Under the pieces are notes generated by a model. That model was given only the letters and a program-made list of their open reading frames with translations. It ran no database searches and was not told where the DNA came from. A program made the position numbers and the translations under genes. DNA of 34,497 bases from Zoogloea sp. (GTDB lineage Bacteria; Pseudomonadota; Gammaproteobacteria; Burkholderiales; Rhodocyclaceae): NCBI GenBank assembly GCA_009026175.1, contig WBTZ01000048.1, positions 1 through 34,497 of the forward strand, written 5' to 3'. This document shows, piece by piece, positions 20,393 through 27,908 of the stretch. Position 1 is the stretch's first letter; each line of letters begins with the position of its first letter.

Positions 20393-20419
20393 GTAACGTC
20401 CGCACGCCGGGAATCTTTA
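20393..20419 (-). promoter_or_regulatory. Sigma-28 (FliA)-like promoter of the chemotaxis receptor
   Basis: On the minus strand TAAA (20416-20419), a spacer of exactly 15 bases and GACGTTAC (20393-20400) compare with the flagellar consensus TAAA-N15-GCCGATAA: full match in the first box and 5 of 8 in the second. It lies about 40 bases upstream of the receptor ATG, in an otherwise AT-richer 105-base gap. Flagellar-class control is common for such receptors. Confidence 0.45.
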
Positions 20420-20457
20420 AATTTTGTATCGCAATACCCGCAACCTGCCCCTGAAAC

Positions 20458-21720
20458 TCAAAAGATCCGGGCCACATCCTGGAAAACCGGCCTGGCTACG
20501 GACATGGCCTCGACCACGTTGTCGAGCAGCACCCCGGCCACCCGCCCCTCGATGCGTCCCTGGCGGACCAGGGCCTCGATGAAGCCGCTGACCTGCGCCA
20601 CACCGAGGCCCTGGCGATAGGGCCGTTCCTGCACCATCGCCTGGAAGATGTCGGCCACCCGCAGGATCCGCGCCTCCAGGGGCAGCACGCTGCCTTCCAG
20701 GTGGAAGGGGTAGCCGTTGCCGCCGGGTTCTTCGTGATGCCAGGCGGCCCACGGGGCGATCTCAGCCTCGAAGCCGTCGATGTTGCGCAGGATCTGGAAG
20801 GTCTCGAAGCTGTGGGTGTTGATGATGCGGCGTTCCCGCTCGTCCAGGGCCGATGGCTTGTCGAGGATCTCGTCGGGCACCCGCAGCTTGCCCAGGTCGT
20901 GGAGCAGGCCGGCGATCTCCAGCTTGTCACAGTTCTCCGGGCTCACCTGCAGACGCTCGGCCAGGTAACGGGCCAGGCGCGACACGCCGAGGGAGTGCTC
21001 GGCGGTGAACGGGCTCTTGGCATCGACGATGCGCGCAAAGATGGACGCCAGCTGGCGCAGCTCGACCACGCTCGCGGGCCAGGTGCAGCTCCGGTCGCGG
21101 CGCTCCAGCAGGCAGGCCTGCACCGCCCGCGGCTCGAGCGACAGCCAGAAGGCCTCGGTCCGCGATGCCTCCAGAAACACCGCCACCCAGTCGGGATCGA
21201 AATAGCTGCCGCTGTGGCCGGCAATGGTGCTGCGGATGTCCGCGGTGGCGTCGAGCAGGGTGTTGTCTGCATGGTGAGGGGCCGACAGGGCATCGACCCG
21301 GTCCACCAGGAAGATCAGGTTGGCCTGACGGGCCACCTGGGGCGCCACATGCTGCGCCCCGCCGGGAGAGCGCAAGTCCTCCCAGCGGGTATGGTGGTAG
21401 CGCACCGGCTGGGCCATTGCCGCCAGGGGCGGAAAGCCTGCCAGCAGGGCCTCCCCCACCTGGCAATGGACCTGCGAACCCTCCCAGTCGAAGAGCTGCA
21501 CGAGATGGGTGTGGGTGCGGGTGGAAGACACCCCGATATCGTGGAGCAGGCCGAGGTCGAACAGGAAATCGGCCTCGTCGTCCGGCAGGCCGGCGACCCG
21601 GGCACAGGCCGCCGCCATGATGCCCACGCGCTTGCCGTGGGCCACGTCGTCGACACCGACCAGGTCGAGGGCATCGGACAGGGCATGGATCACATGGCGC
21701 AGATCGGCATTGAGACTCAT
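20458..21720 (-). CDS. HD/HD-GYP cyclic-di-GMP phosphodiesterase
   Basis: A 420-residue soluble protein with two HD-type domains. The first (about residues 5-150) holds HDIG at 60-63 and a later HHT. The second (about 190-400) has the HD-GYP signature with HDLGKLRVP near residue 273 and HHEEPGGNGYP near 326; the usual aspartate before the GxGYP part is glycine here. The second domain should hydrolyse c-di-GMP, opposing the diguanylate cyclase at the left end of the window, although the two are unlinked. The start at 21720 is supported by GGAAGG upstream; the open frame to 22287 overlaps the AraC gene and is not real. Its stop lies 105 bases before the chemotaxis receptor start on the same strand. 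Confidence 0.88.
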   Translation of the reverse strand: MSLNADLRHVIHALSDALDLVGVDDVAHGKRVGIMAAACARVAGLPDDEADFLFDLGLLHDIGVSSTRTHTHLVQLFDWEGSQVHCQVGEALLAGFPPLAAMAQPVRYHHTRWEDLRSPGGAQHVAPQVARQANLIFLVDRVDALSAPHHADNTLLDATADIRSTIAGHSGSYFDPDWVAVFLEASRTEAFWLSLEPRAVQACLLERRDRSCTWPASVVELRQLASIFARIVDAKSPFTAEHSLGVSRLARYLAERLQVSPENCDKLEIAGLLHDLGKLRVPDEILDKPSALDERERRIINTHSFETFQILRNIDGFEAEIAPWAAWHHEEPGGNGYPFHLEGSVLPLEARILRVADIFQAMVQERPYRQGLGVAQVSGFIEALVRQGRIEGRVAGVLLDNVVEAMSVARPVFQDVARIF

Positions 21721-21809
21721 GGCAGGACCTTCCAGGAGAACGACGGAGCGCCGGAAAGACGGCGGCATGACAGGGATAACGTCACGGAAGGCGCCGCCTG
21801 AAGCCGCTT

Positions 21810-22598
21810 TCAGCGGGCCCGCCACTCCGTTGGTGTGAGACCCGTCTCCTGGCGGAACATGTAGGCAAAGGCCGAGGGCGAGGCATAGCCCAGCTCCAGG
21901 GCGATGTCGGTGATGCTGCGCGCCCCGCCCAGCCATTCGATGGCCCGGAACAGGCGCAGGCGCTGGCGCCACTCGCGCAGGCCGAGGCCGGTCTCCTTCT
22001 CGAAACGGCGGGCCAGGGTGCGCCCCGAGGCGCCCAGCTCGGCGCCCCACTCCTCCGCCCCCCGCGGATCGGCCGGGCTGCCGTAGAGGGCCTCGCAGAG
22101 CTTGCGCAGCATGGCGCTGCGCGGCCACGGCAGGTGGAAGTCGAGCACGGCCAGGCGCGGCAGCTGGGCCAGGATCAGCCCGTTGACCTGCGCGATGTAG
22201 GCCTCGTCTTCTGCCCCCCGCCGGCTGATGTCCACCAGCTCGAGGATCAGCGCCCGCAGCAGGGGCGTCACCGCCAGCGCCGTGCACCGGGACGGCATGC
22301 CCAGGCCCGGCAGGTCGGCCACGTAGAGATTGCGGAAGTCGGCCCCGTGCAGCGCTCCCGTGGTGTGCAGCTGCCCGGTCGGCACCCAGATCGCCTGTTC
22401 GGGGGTGATCACGTGCCAGCTGTCCTCGACCGTCACCACCAGGGTGCCCGAGGTGGCATACACGAACTGGTTCCAGCGGTGGCTGTGGAAGGGAAAGATG
22501 TGGCGGGCCGGCAGGCTCTGGGAGCGCAGGGTCACCGGGCGCGGCAAGGCGTCCATCTCGGGTACGTCCACCGAGGTCCAGCCTGCATCAAAGTCCAT
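21810..22598 (-). CDS. AraC-family transcriptional regulator with cupin sensor domain
   Basis: A cytosolic DNA-binding regulator of about 262 residues. The N-terminal half is a cupin-like AraC ligand domain, with FPFHSHRWNQFVYA near residue 35 and an IWVPTGQLHT strand. The C-terminal about 100 residues form the paired helix-turn-helix, ending with the family signature ITDIALELGYASPSAFAYMFRQ. It belongs to the AraC group that often sits divergently next to efflux or transport genes, here the YbfB/YjiJ-type MFS gene, its likely target. The ATG at 22598 is preferred over 22607 because AGG is nine bases upstream; the difference is three residues. Confidence 0.9.
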   Translation of the reverse strand: MDFDAGWTSVDVPEMDALPRPVTLRSQSLPARHIFPFHSHRWNQFVYATSGTLVVTVEDSWHVITPEQAIWVPTGQLHTTGALHGADFRNLYVADLPGLGMPSRCTALAVTPLLRALILELVDISRRGAEDEAYIAQVNGLILAQLPRLAVLDFHLPWPRSAMLRKLCEALYGSPADPRGAEEWGAELGASGRTLARRFEKETGLGLREWRQRLRLFRAIEWLGGARSITDIALELGYASPSAFAYMFRQETGLTPTEWRAR

Positions 22599-22681
22599 GG
22601 CGGCCATCCTGTCGTTTCATCGACATCGATAGTCGCCCTGTCGAAGGCATGACGTCAACGCAGCCCGTAGCATGCACATCA

Positions 22682-22714
22682 CAAGAAGACGACGGGCCGC
22701 CCCAAGTCTTCTTG
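22682..22714. promoter_or_regulatory. Inverted repeat in the AraC-regulator/MFS divergent region
   Basis: CAAGAAGAC (22682-22690) and GTCTTCTTG (22706-22714) are exact reverse complements 15 bases apart, so their centres are 24 bases apart, a little over two helical turns. The site lies about 64 bases before the MFS start codon, inside the 179-base divergent gap. It is a plausible operator for the neighbouring AraC-type protein; it could instead form a leader hairpin. Confidence 0.45.
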
Positions 22715-22777
22715 CCCCAATGAGGGACGGGCGCAGCCCGGCCCTGGGGGCACACAATAACCCTGAGAGAGAACAGC

Positions 22778-23983
22778 ATGAACGCCCCGACCACCACCCT
22801 CCCCGCGGCCAGTGCCGGCGCACGCTACCGGGTCATCCTGGCCGGCATCTGCGCCCTGATCCTGACTGTCGGCCTGGCCCGCTTTGCCTACACCCCGCTG
22901 CTCCCCATCATGCGCGGCGAGGCCGGGCTCAGCGACCTGGCCGGCGGCTGGCTGGCCACCTTCAACTACGCCGGCTACATCACCGGCGCCATCGCCGCGG
23001 CCACCATCAGCGACCTGGGCCGCAAGTTCGTGCTGTACCGCTGGGGCCTGGTGGTGGCGGTCGCCAGCACCGCCGCGATGGGCCTGACCCAGGACGTCAA
23101 CCTGTGGGTGGCCCTGCGCTTCGTCTCCGGCCTGTCCAGCACCGCCGGCCTGCTGATCGCCTCGGGCCTGGTCCTCAACTGGTTGATCCGCCACGGCCAC
23201 AAGCCGGAGCTGGGCCTGCACTTCGCCGGCATCGGCCTGGGCATCGTGGTGTCGGGCCTGGCGGTGGCGGCCATGGTCGGCCACCTGGCCTGGGACGGCC
23301 AGTGGATCGGCCTGGGCATCCTCGGCCTGCTGTTCTTCCTGCCGGCCTGGTTCTGGCTGCCGGCCCCCGGAGCGGTACATGCCCAGGGTGCCAGGGCGCT
23401 GCCGCCGCCCCCCTCTAAGCGCTGGATGCAGCTCTTCATCGCCGCCTATTTCTGTGCCGGCTTCGGCTATGTGATCAGCGCCACCTTCATCGTCGCCATC
23501 GTCGAGAAGCTGCCGCTGCTGGCCGGCAAGGGCGGCTGGGTGTGGGTCATCGTCGGCCTGGCCGCCGCGCCCTCGTGCTTCCTGTGGGACCGCATCTCCA
23601 CGGCCTGGGGGCAGGTCCCGGCCCTGCTGCTGGCCTATGGCCTGCAGATCGTCTCGATCCTGCTGCCGGCCCTGTCCGACGGCACCGGCGCCAACCTGGC
23701 CAGCGCGGTGCTCTATGGCAGCACCTTTGTCGGCATCGTCAGCCTGACCCTGTCGATCATCGGCCGCTGCTTCCCGGCCAACCCGGCCAAGGCGATGGCC
23801 CGCCTGACCCTCAGCTATGGCGTGGCGCAGATCGTCGCACCGGCCATGGCCGGCTACATCGCCACCGCCACCGGCAGCTACCAGGGCGCACTCTTCGTGG
23901 CCGCGGCAGTGATGCTGGCCGGCATGGCCTTCCTGGTGGCGGTGGGGCGTGCAGGGGCGGACTCGTCCGCCCGCAGTGCCTGA
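22778..23983 (+). CDS. YbfB/YjiJ-family MFS transporter
   Basis: A 401-residue major facilitator superfamily permease with about 12 hydrophobic segments. The first bears the YbfB/YjiJ-type motif GLARFAYTPLLPIM, and a DLGRKFVLYRWG loop follows the second helix. The substrate is unknown; relatives are annotated as putative efflux or sugar transporters. GAGAG lies upstream of the ATG. The divergent AraC-type gene is its probable regulator. The last dozen codons (from about GRAGADSSARSA) lie inside a GC-rich palindromic repeat, so the C-terminal tail seems to have been supplied by a repeat element. Confidence 0.9.
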   Translation: MNAPTTTLPAASAGARYRVILAGICALILTVGLARFAYTPLLPIMRGEAGLSDLAGGWLATFNYAGYITGAIAAATISDLGRKFVLYRWGLVVAVASTAAMGLTQDVNLWVALRFVSGLSSTAGLLIASGLVLNWLIRHGHKPELGLHFAGIGLGIVVSGLAVAAMVGHLAWDGQWIGLGILGLLFFLPAWFWLPAPGAVHAQGARALPPPPSKRWMQLFIAAYFCAGFGYVISATFIVAIVEKLPLLAGKGGWVWVIVGLAAAPSCFLWDRISTAWGQVPALLLAYGLQIVSILLPALSDGTGANLASAVLYGSTFVGIVSLTLSIIGRCFPANPAKAMARLTLSYGVAQIVAPAMAGYIATATGSYQGALFVAAAVMLAGMAFLVAVGRAGADSSARSA

Positions 23984-24013
23984 GCAGAGTCCGGGGGCGG
24001 ATGAATCCGCCCC
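23955..24013. repeat. Pair of REP-like palindromes at a convergent gene end
   Basis: Two related hairpins lie 39 bases apart. GGGCGGAC-TC-GTCCGCCC is at 23955-23972, inside the 3' end of the MFS gene. GGGGCGGAT-GA-ATCCGCCCC is at 23994-24013, between the MFS and cytochrome c stops. Both are perfect and share the GGGCGGA core. They can act as a transcription barrier between the convergent genes, though neither is followed by a T-run. The paired form resembles REP/BIME-type dispersed elements. Confidence 0.6.
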
Positions 24014-24034
24014 TACCGCCCAACGGCGCTCAGA

Positions 24035-24421
24035 TCATTTGACGGTCGCCAGGTAGGCCAGCAGGTCGGCGCGTTCGCCGGCGCTGGCCAGGCCGTCGTA
24101 CTTCATCTTGCCGCCGGGCACCAGCTTCTTCGGTGCCGTGACGTATGCGTCGATCTTGTCGGCGGTCCACACGATGCCGCTGGCCTTGAGAGCATCCGAG
24201 TAGGTCGCGTCGGCCACCGCGCCGGCCTTGCGACCCAGCACGGCGAACATCGTCGGCCCTTTCTTGTTCTTGCCATCGCGCACGCTGTGGCATTCGGCGC
24301 ATTCGGTGGCGAAGACGTCCTTCCCCTTGTCCACATCTCCCGCAGCGTGGGCCTTGTGGGGGGCGGCTGCAGCCAGCAACAGCAGGATCAGTACTTTGGC
24401 GCCCTGGGCAGTGGTCAGCAT
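24035..24421 (-). CDS. Periplasmic class I monoheme cytochrome c
   Basis: A 128-residue soluble electron carrier. A signal peptide (hydrophobic residues 9-20, ending HKAHA) is followed by the heme-binding motif CAECH at residues 41-45, with H45 as one axial ligand. The likely second ligand is M106, in a PGGKMKYDG segment typical of small c-type (c2/c552-like) cytochromes. The ATG at 24421 is chosen because a strong GGAGG lies seven bases upstream. It starts 11 bases after the cytochrome-porin gene, so the two are one operon. It is a natural candidate for carrying electrons between the outer-membrane fusion protein and inner-membrane redox partners. Confidence 0.92.
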   Translation of the reverse strand: MLTTAQGAKVLILLLLAAAAPHKAHAAGDVDKGKDVFATECAECHSVRDGKNKKGPTMFAVLGRKAGAVADATYSDALKASGIVWTADKIDAYVTAPKKLVPGGKMKYDGLASAGERADLLAYLATVK

Positions 24422-24432
24422 TCCAGCCTCCA

Positions 24433-25794
24433 TCAGAACGAAGTCCAGGCGAACAGGAACATCGTGTTGTTGTCCTTGGCGTCACGCCCGTTGCCGTCGT
24501 AGTTGTTCTTGGCGCCATTGAACTTGTTGTACATCGTGTACTGGGCACCGAAGCGGACATTGGCCCATGGTGCGCCCCAGGAGTTCTCCTTGCCCCACGG
24601 CGTCCAGTCGGCCTGCAGGATGTAGCCGGAGGTGTTGGGCGAGCCATTGGCGAAGCCGTCGCCGTAGAGCACCGCATCGGAGGTGCCGCGGGTCACGAAG
24701 CGGCCCACCGTGGCGCCCCAGGTCTGGGCGTAGTGGTAGGAGGCGTTGAGCTTGAACTCGTTGAGGCGGCCCTTCAGGTTCTCGGCGCCGTCGTTGGCCA
24801 GCAGTTCGTTGCGGGTCTGGCGTTCGCGGATGTAGCTGGTGTTGACGGTGGCCACGTGCTCGCGGGTGCCGAGGAACTGGTAGGAGGCATCCACCCCCAC
24901 ATCGTTGTAGCGGTTGGAGCCGGGGCTGCTGCGGTCGGGCTGCAGGGAGGTGTTGAGACCGAACACGCCGACGTTGAAGGCCTGCTTCTTGAGATCCTGG
25001 AACAGGGCCAGGCGCCAGTAGGCGGTACCGCCACCGACCCGGCCCACGTCATCCGCCTTGCCCAGGCCGAACTTGCTCTGCATGGTCGGCGTGAGGGACC
25101 GGTAGGTGCCCAGCTCGGCGTAGATCATGTTGTTCCAGAAGGCGTAGGCCGACAGGCCGGTGACGCGCTGCTCGAGGCCACCGTTGATCAGGGTGGCGGC
25201 ATCGCCAAGGCCGAAGGCTACCGCCGAGGAGGTGTAGGGGAAGCCCCACACCGGCATGGTGTGGAAGGGGTCCTGCACGCCCGGGTTGTTGTTCACCGAC
25301 AGACCCAGCACGGTCTCCTTGCCGGCGATCTCGGTGGTGTGGGCGAAACGGATGTCGGCCTGGTCGATGGCGCTCTTGTGGCCGATGCCATCATAGGTGG
25401 CCTGGATGAAGGCACCGATCTTCTCGGTGAGGCGCCCGGCCAGGAACAGGGAGGCTTCGTCCATGGCCAGGTTGCGGTTCACGCTGACGTTGTCGGCGGG
25501 CTTCTCCGCCTGGTTCTTGGCAGTCTGGGTATACGAGGCCACCAGCATCGCCGACAGGGGCACCTTGCCGCCCTTGCCGTCGGAGTCGGTATAGCCGCCG
25601 ATCTTGAACTTGACGCCGTAGGGAGTCAGCTGCGGGCCGTAGGCACCGATATGGCAGGCGGCGCATTCCTGGCCGGTCTGGCGGGCAAAGCTGGGTACGG
25701 CGTGGGCGGCGGGCGCGGCGGCAAGCAGCCCGAGAGCAGCCAGCAGCGTGCTGCCGGCACGCCTGATCAGGCGGGCGGAGGTGAGCAGGTTCAT
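24433..25794 (-). CDS. Cyc2-like fusion of a monoheme cytochrome c and an outer-membrane beta-barrel
   Basis: The 453-residue chain begins with a signal peptide cut near residue 32 (AAHA/VPSF). A very short heme domain has CAACH at residues 44-48, inside PSFARQTGQECAACH, followed by LTPYGVKFKIGGY. The remaining about 385 residues alternate polar and aromatic residues in about 16 probable beta strands and end TMFLFAWTSF, with the terminal phenylalanine typical of outer-membrane barrels. This order and size match the Cyc2 fused cytochrome-porins implicated in Fe(II) oxidation at the cell surface. Other annotations would call it just cytochrome c or porin. AGAAGGA precedes the ATG. It lies between cytochrome b561 and a periplasmic cytochrome c. 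The architecture is visible in the sequence; the Fe(II) substrate is inference. Confidence 0.72.
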   Translation of the reverse strand: MNLLTSARLIRRAGSTLLAALGLLAAAPAAHAVPSFARQTGQECAACHIGAYGPQLTPYGVKFKIGGYTDSDGKGGKVPLSAMLVASYTQTAKNQAEKPADNVSVNRNLAMDEASLFLAGRLTEKIGAFIQATYDGIGHKSAIDQADIRFAHTTEIAGKETVLGLSVNNNPGVQDPFHTMPVWGFPYTSSAVAFGLGDAATLINGGLEQRVTGLSAYAFWNNMIYAELGTYRSLTPTMQSKFGLGKADDVGRVGGGTAYWRLALFQDLKKQAFNVGVFGLNTSLQPDRSSPGSNRYNDVGVDASYQFLGTREHVATVNTSYIRERQTRNELLANDGAENLKGRLNEFKLNASYHYAQTWGATVGRFVTRGTSDAVLYGDGFANGSPNTSGYILQADWTPWGKENSWGAPWANVRFGAQYTMYNKFNGAKNNYDGNGRDAKDNNTMFLFAWTSF

Positions 25795-25849
25795 GCTTGT
25801 TCCTTCTTATAGTGTGATGCGGGAAAGTGGAGCGAGTGAATCGACAGGG

Positions 25850-26434
25850 TCAGCGGCGCGCGTCGAGCCAGGCCGGCAACATGGCCCGCAGCACGCGGTC
25901 GCGGCGGACGAAATGGTGGAAGAGGGCCGCCGCCGCATGTACGGCGACCAGTCCCAGGAGCAGCCAGGCCGCCGCCTCGTGGTACTCGGCAAGGGTGTCG
26001 CCCAGGTCTTCGTCCGGCTCGACCAGGGGTGGCAGGCTCACCAGGCCGAAGAGGCTGACGGGCTTGCCGTTGGCGCTGGAGAGCCCCCAACCGATCAGCG
26101 GCAGCGCCAGCAGCAGGATGTAAAGCGCCATGTGGGCCGCCTCGGCGGCGAAACGCGAGAGGGGCGACATCTCCGTGGACGGCGGCAGCGGGCGGCGCAG
26201 CAGGCGCACGCCGAGGCGGGCCAGGGCCAGCAGCGCGACGCTGAGGCCGAAGCTCTTGTGCAAGGCGATGAGGAGGACGCGCTGGGCCTTGTCGTCCACC
26301 GTTTCACGGTAGAAGACCATGCCCACCGCCAGCAGGATGACGATGAGCGTGGCCCAGTGCAGGAGGATCAGCAATGCGGGGCGGCGAACCTCGCCGGAGG
26401 CGAGCCCGTGGGGGTGAAAACCGTTCATGACCAT
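25850..26434 (-). CDS. Cytochrome b561 family di-heme membrane protein
   Basis: A 194-residue inner-membrane protein with four hydrophobic helices. Histidines H26, H59, H152 and H166 sit in helices 1, 2 and 4 at the same spacings as the four heme b ligands of E. coli CybB (about 33, then 14 between the last two). Such proteins exchange electrons with the quinone pool; CybB itself oxidises superoxide. It stands 55 bases before the cytochrome-porin gene on the same strand, so it could link the periplasmic cytochrome to ubiquinone. The start may be 26434 or the second ATG at 26428; both have weak ribosome sites. The long open frame to 26767 is only overlap with the sensor kinase. Confidence 0.88.
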   Translation of the reverse strand: MVMNGFHPHGLASGEVRRPALLILLHWATLIVILLAVGMVFYRETVDDKAQRVLLIALHKSFGLSVALLALARLGVRLLRRPLPPSTEMSPLSRFAAEAAHMALYILLLALPLIGWGLSSANGKPVSLFGLVSLPPLVEPDEDLGDTLAEYHEAAAWLLLGLVAVHAAAALFHHFVRRDRVLRAMLPAWLDARR

Positions 26435-26484
26435 GCGTCCATTCAGAATGACGCGCGGACAGTAACGGCTCGCAACCTTCAATT

Positions 26485-26504
26485 GCCTGACAATGCCGTC
26501 AGGC
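26485..26504. promoter_or_regulatory. Perfect palindrome upstream of the cytochrome b561-cytochrome operon
   Basis: GCCTGAC-N6-GTCAGGC forms a 20-bp dyad about 50 bases upstream of the cytochrome b561 start, in the 97-base gap behind the sensor kinase. The position suits an operator for the adjacent OmpR-type regulator, although OmpR-family sites are more often direct repeats. A short transcription-attenuating hairpin is an alternative; no T-run follows it. Confidence 0.45.
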
Positions 26505-26531
26505 TGCCGATTCATGGGCCCGGGATGAGGC

Positions 26532-27908
26532 TCAGGTAGTGAAGTCCACCCGGATACGGGCGCCGCCGCCGGCCGCGCCACTGCCGATGTGCACCTCGGC
26601 CCCGTGCCGGTCGGCCACTTCCCGCACGATGGCCAGCCCCAGGCCGGTTCCAGCGCCGGCCGTGCCGGGCACCCGGTAAAAGCGCTCGAAGACCTTGTTG
26701 CGCTCCTCCTCGGGAATGCCGGGCCCGTCGTCCTCGACCTCCACGAACACGCGCCCATCGTCGCCACGCCCGCAGCGCACGGTCACGCAGCCCCCCGCGG
26801 GGGTGTAGTGGATGGCGTTCTCGATGAGGTTGGCGAGCATCTCCCTGAGCATCCAGCGCGACCCCTCCACCTGCACCGGACCGGCCTCGAAGCCCAGGTC
26901 GATGCCCTTGGCCAGCGCCGCGTCGAGCAGGTCGGATGCCGCCTCCTCGAGCAGGCTGGCCATATCCACCGGACGGTGATCGCTGATCAGCGCACCTTCC
27001 GACGACGAGCGGGCCAGGGCCAGCATCTGGTGGGTGAAATGGGACAGGCGGTGGCTCGCATCCTGCAGGTGGCGGATACGCGGCCTGGCCTCCTCGGGCA
27101 GCGCATCGGCGGCAAGGTCGAGCTGGGTCTGCAGGCCGGCCAGCGGCGTCCGCAGCTGGTGGGCGGCATTCGACAGGAAGGCCTGCTGGGCCTGCCCGGC
27201 CCGATCCAGGCTGCCCATCAGGCGGTTGATGGAGCGCACCAGGGGGCGCGCCTCACCGGGTACGTCGGCCTCCACCAGGGGGCTGAAATCCATGCTGCCG
27301 CGCTCGGCGATGCGGTGGCCCAGGGCGTCCAGGGGCTTGAGGGCAAAGCGCACCCCGAAATACACCAGCATCAGTGCCGAGGCGATCAGGAGCAGGTTGG
27401 GCCAGAAGGTCATGGCCAGGATGCGGTTGGCCGCCCTCTGGCGCTTGAGGGTGGTCTCGGCGACGATCACGGTGGCCTGCAGGCGCTCGCTCTGGTACAG
27501 GTAACTGGCCGAGCGCACCTTCTTCCGGTCCAGCAAGGCGTCCTGCAGGATGGTCCGGTTGGCCACCTGCGGCCGCGGCAGCCCGAGCAGGCGGGGGTCG
27601 CCGGCCACCACCTTGTCGTGCGCGTCGAAGACCACGTAGACCACTTCATCCACCGCGTCGCTGCGCAGGATCTCGTCGGCGGCGGGGGGGATGTCCACCT
27701 CGATGTCCAGATCGTCATCGTCCCGCTCCAGGCGGGTCGCCAAGGCCACCACCGTGCTGCCCAGGGCGCTGTCGTAGGCCTCGCCGGCGATGCTGACGGC
27801 CGAGCGGTAGTCGGCCACCACGCTGATCCCCAGCAACACCAGCAGCGGCCAGGAGATGAAGCTGAGCAGGCGCCGGCGAAGGGTGCGGCCCTCGGCGTCA
27901 TGGGGCAT
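26532..27908 (-). CDS. Two-component sensor histidine kinase (TctE/QseC-like)
   Basis: A 458-residue inner-membrane kinase. TM1 (about 14-33) and TM2 (about 164-187) enclose a roughly 130-residue periplasmic domain of the 2CSK_N type. A HAMP-like linker is followed by HisKA with H250 in [14 protein letters not shown]. The ATPase domain has an N-box ([11 protein letters not shown]), [10 protein letters not shown] and GTGLGLAI. Its start overlaps the response regulator stop by 11 bases, giving a coupled pair. The signal is not evident; relatives sense carboxylates, metals or quorum cues. Position directly upstream of the cytochrome b561-Cyc2-like genes suggests it controls them. Confidence 0.92.
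   Translation of the reverse strand: MPHDAEGRTLRRRLLSFISWPLLVLLGISVVADYRSAVSIAGEAYDSALGSTVVALATRLERDDDDLDIEVDIPPAADEILRSDAVDEVVYVVFDAHDKVVAGDPRLLGLPRPQVANRTILQDALLDRKKVRSASYLYQSERLQATVIVAETTLKRQRAANRILAMTFWPNLLLIASALMLVYFGVRFALKPLDALGHRIAERGSMDFSPLVEADVPGEARPLVRSINRLMGSLDRAGQAQQAFLSNAAHQLRTPLAGLQTQLDLAADALPEEARPRIRHLQDASHRLSHFTHQMLALARSSSEGALISDHRPVDMASLLEEAASDLLDAALAKGIDLGFEAGPVQVEGSRWMLREMLANLIENAIHYTPAGGCVTVRCGRGDDGRVFVEVEDDGPGIPEEERNKVFERFYRVPGTAGAGTGLGLAIVREVADRHGAEVHIGSGAAGGGARIRVDFTT

Noticed and set aside
22288-22607. Upstream extension of the HD-GYP frame into the AraC gene
   Set aside because: The 609-codon frame (20458-22287) overlaps the AraC-type gene in another frame and has no domain before residue 190; the ATG at 21720 has a good ribosome site.
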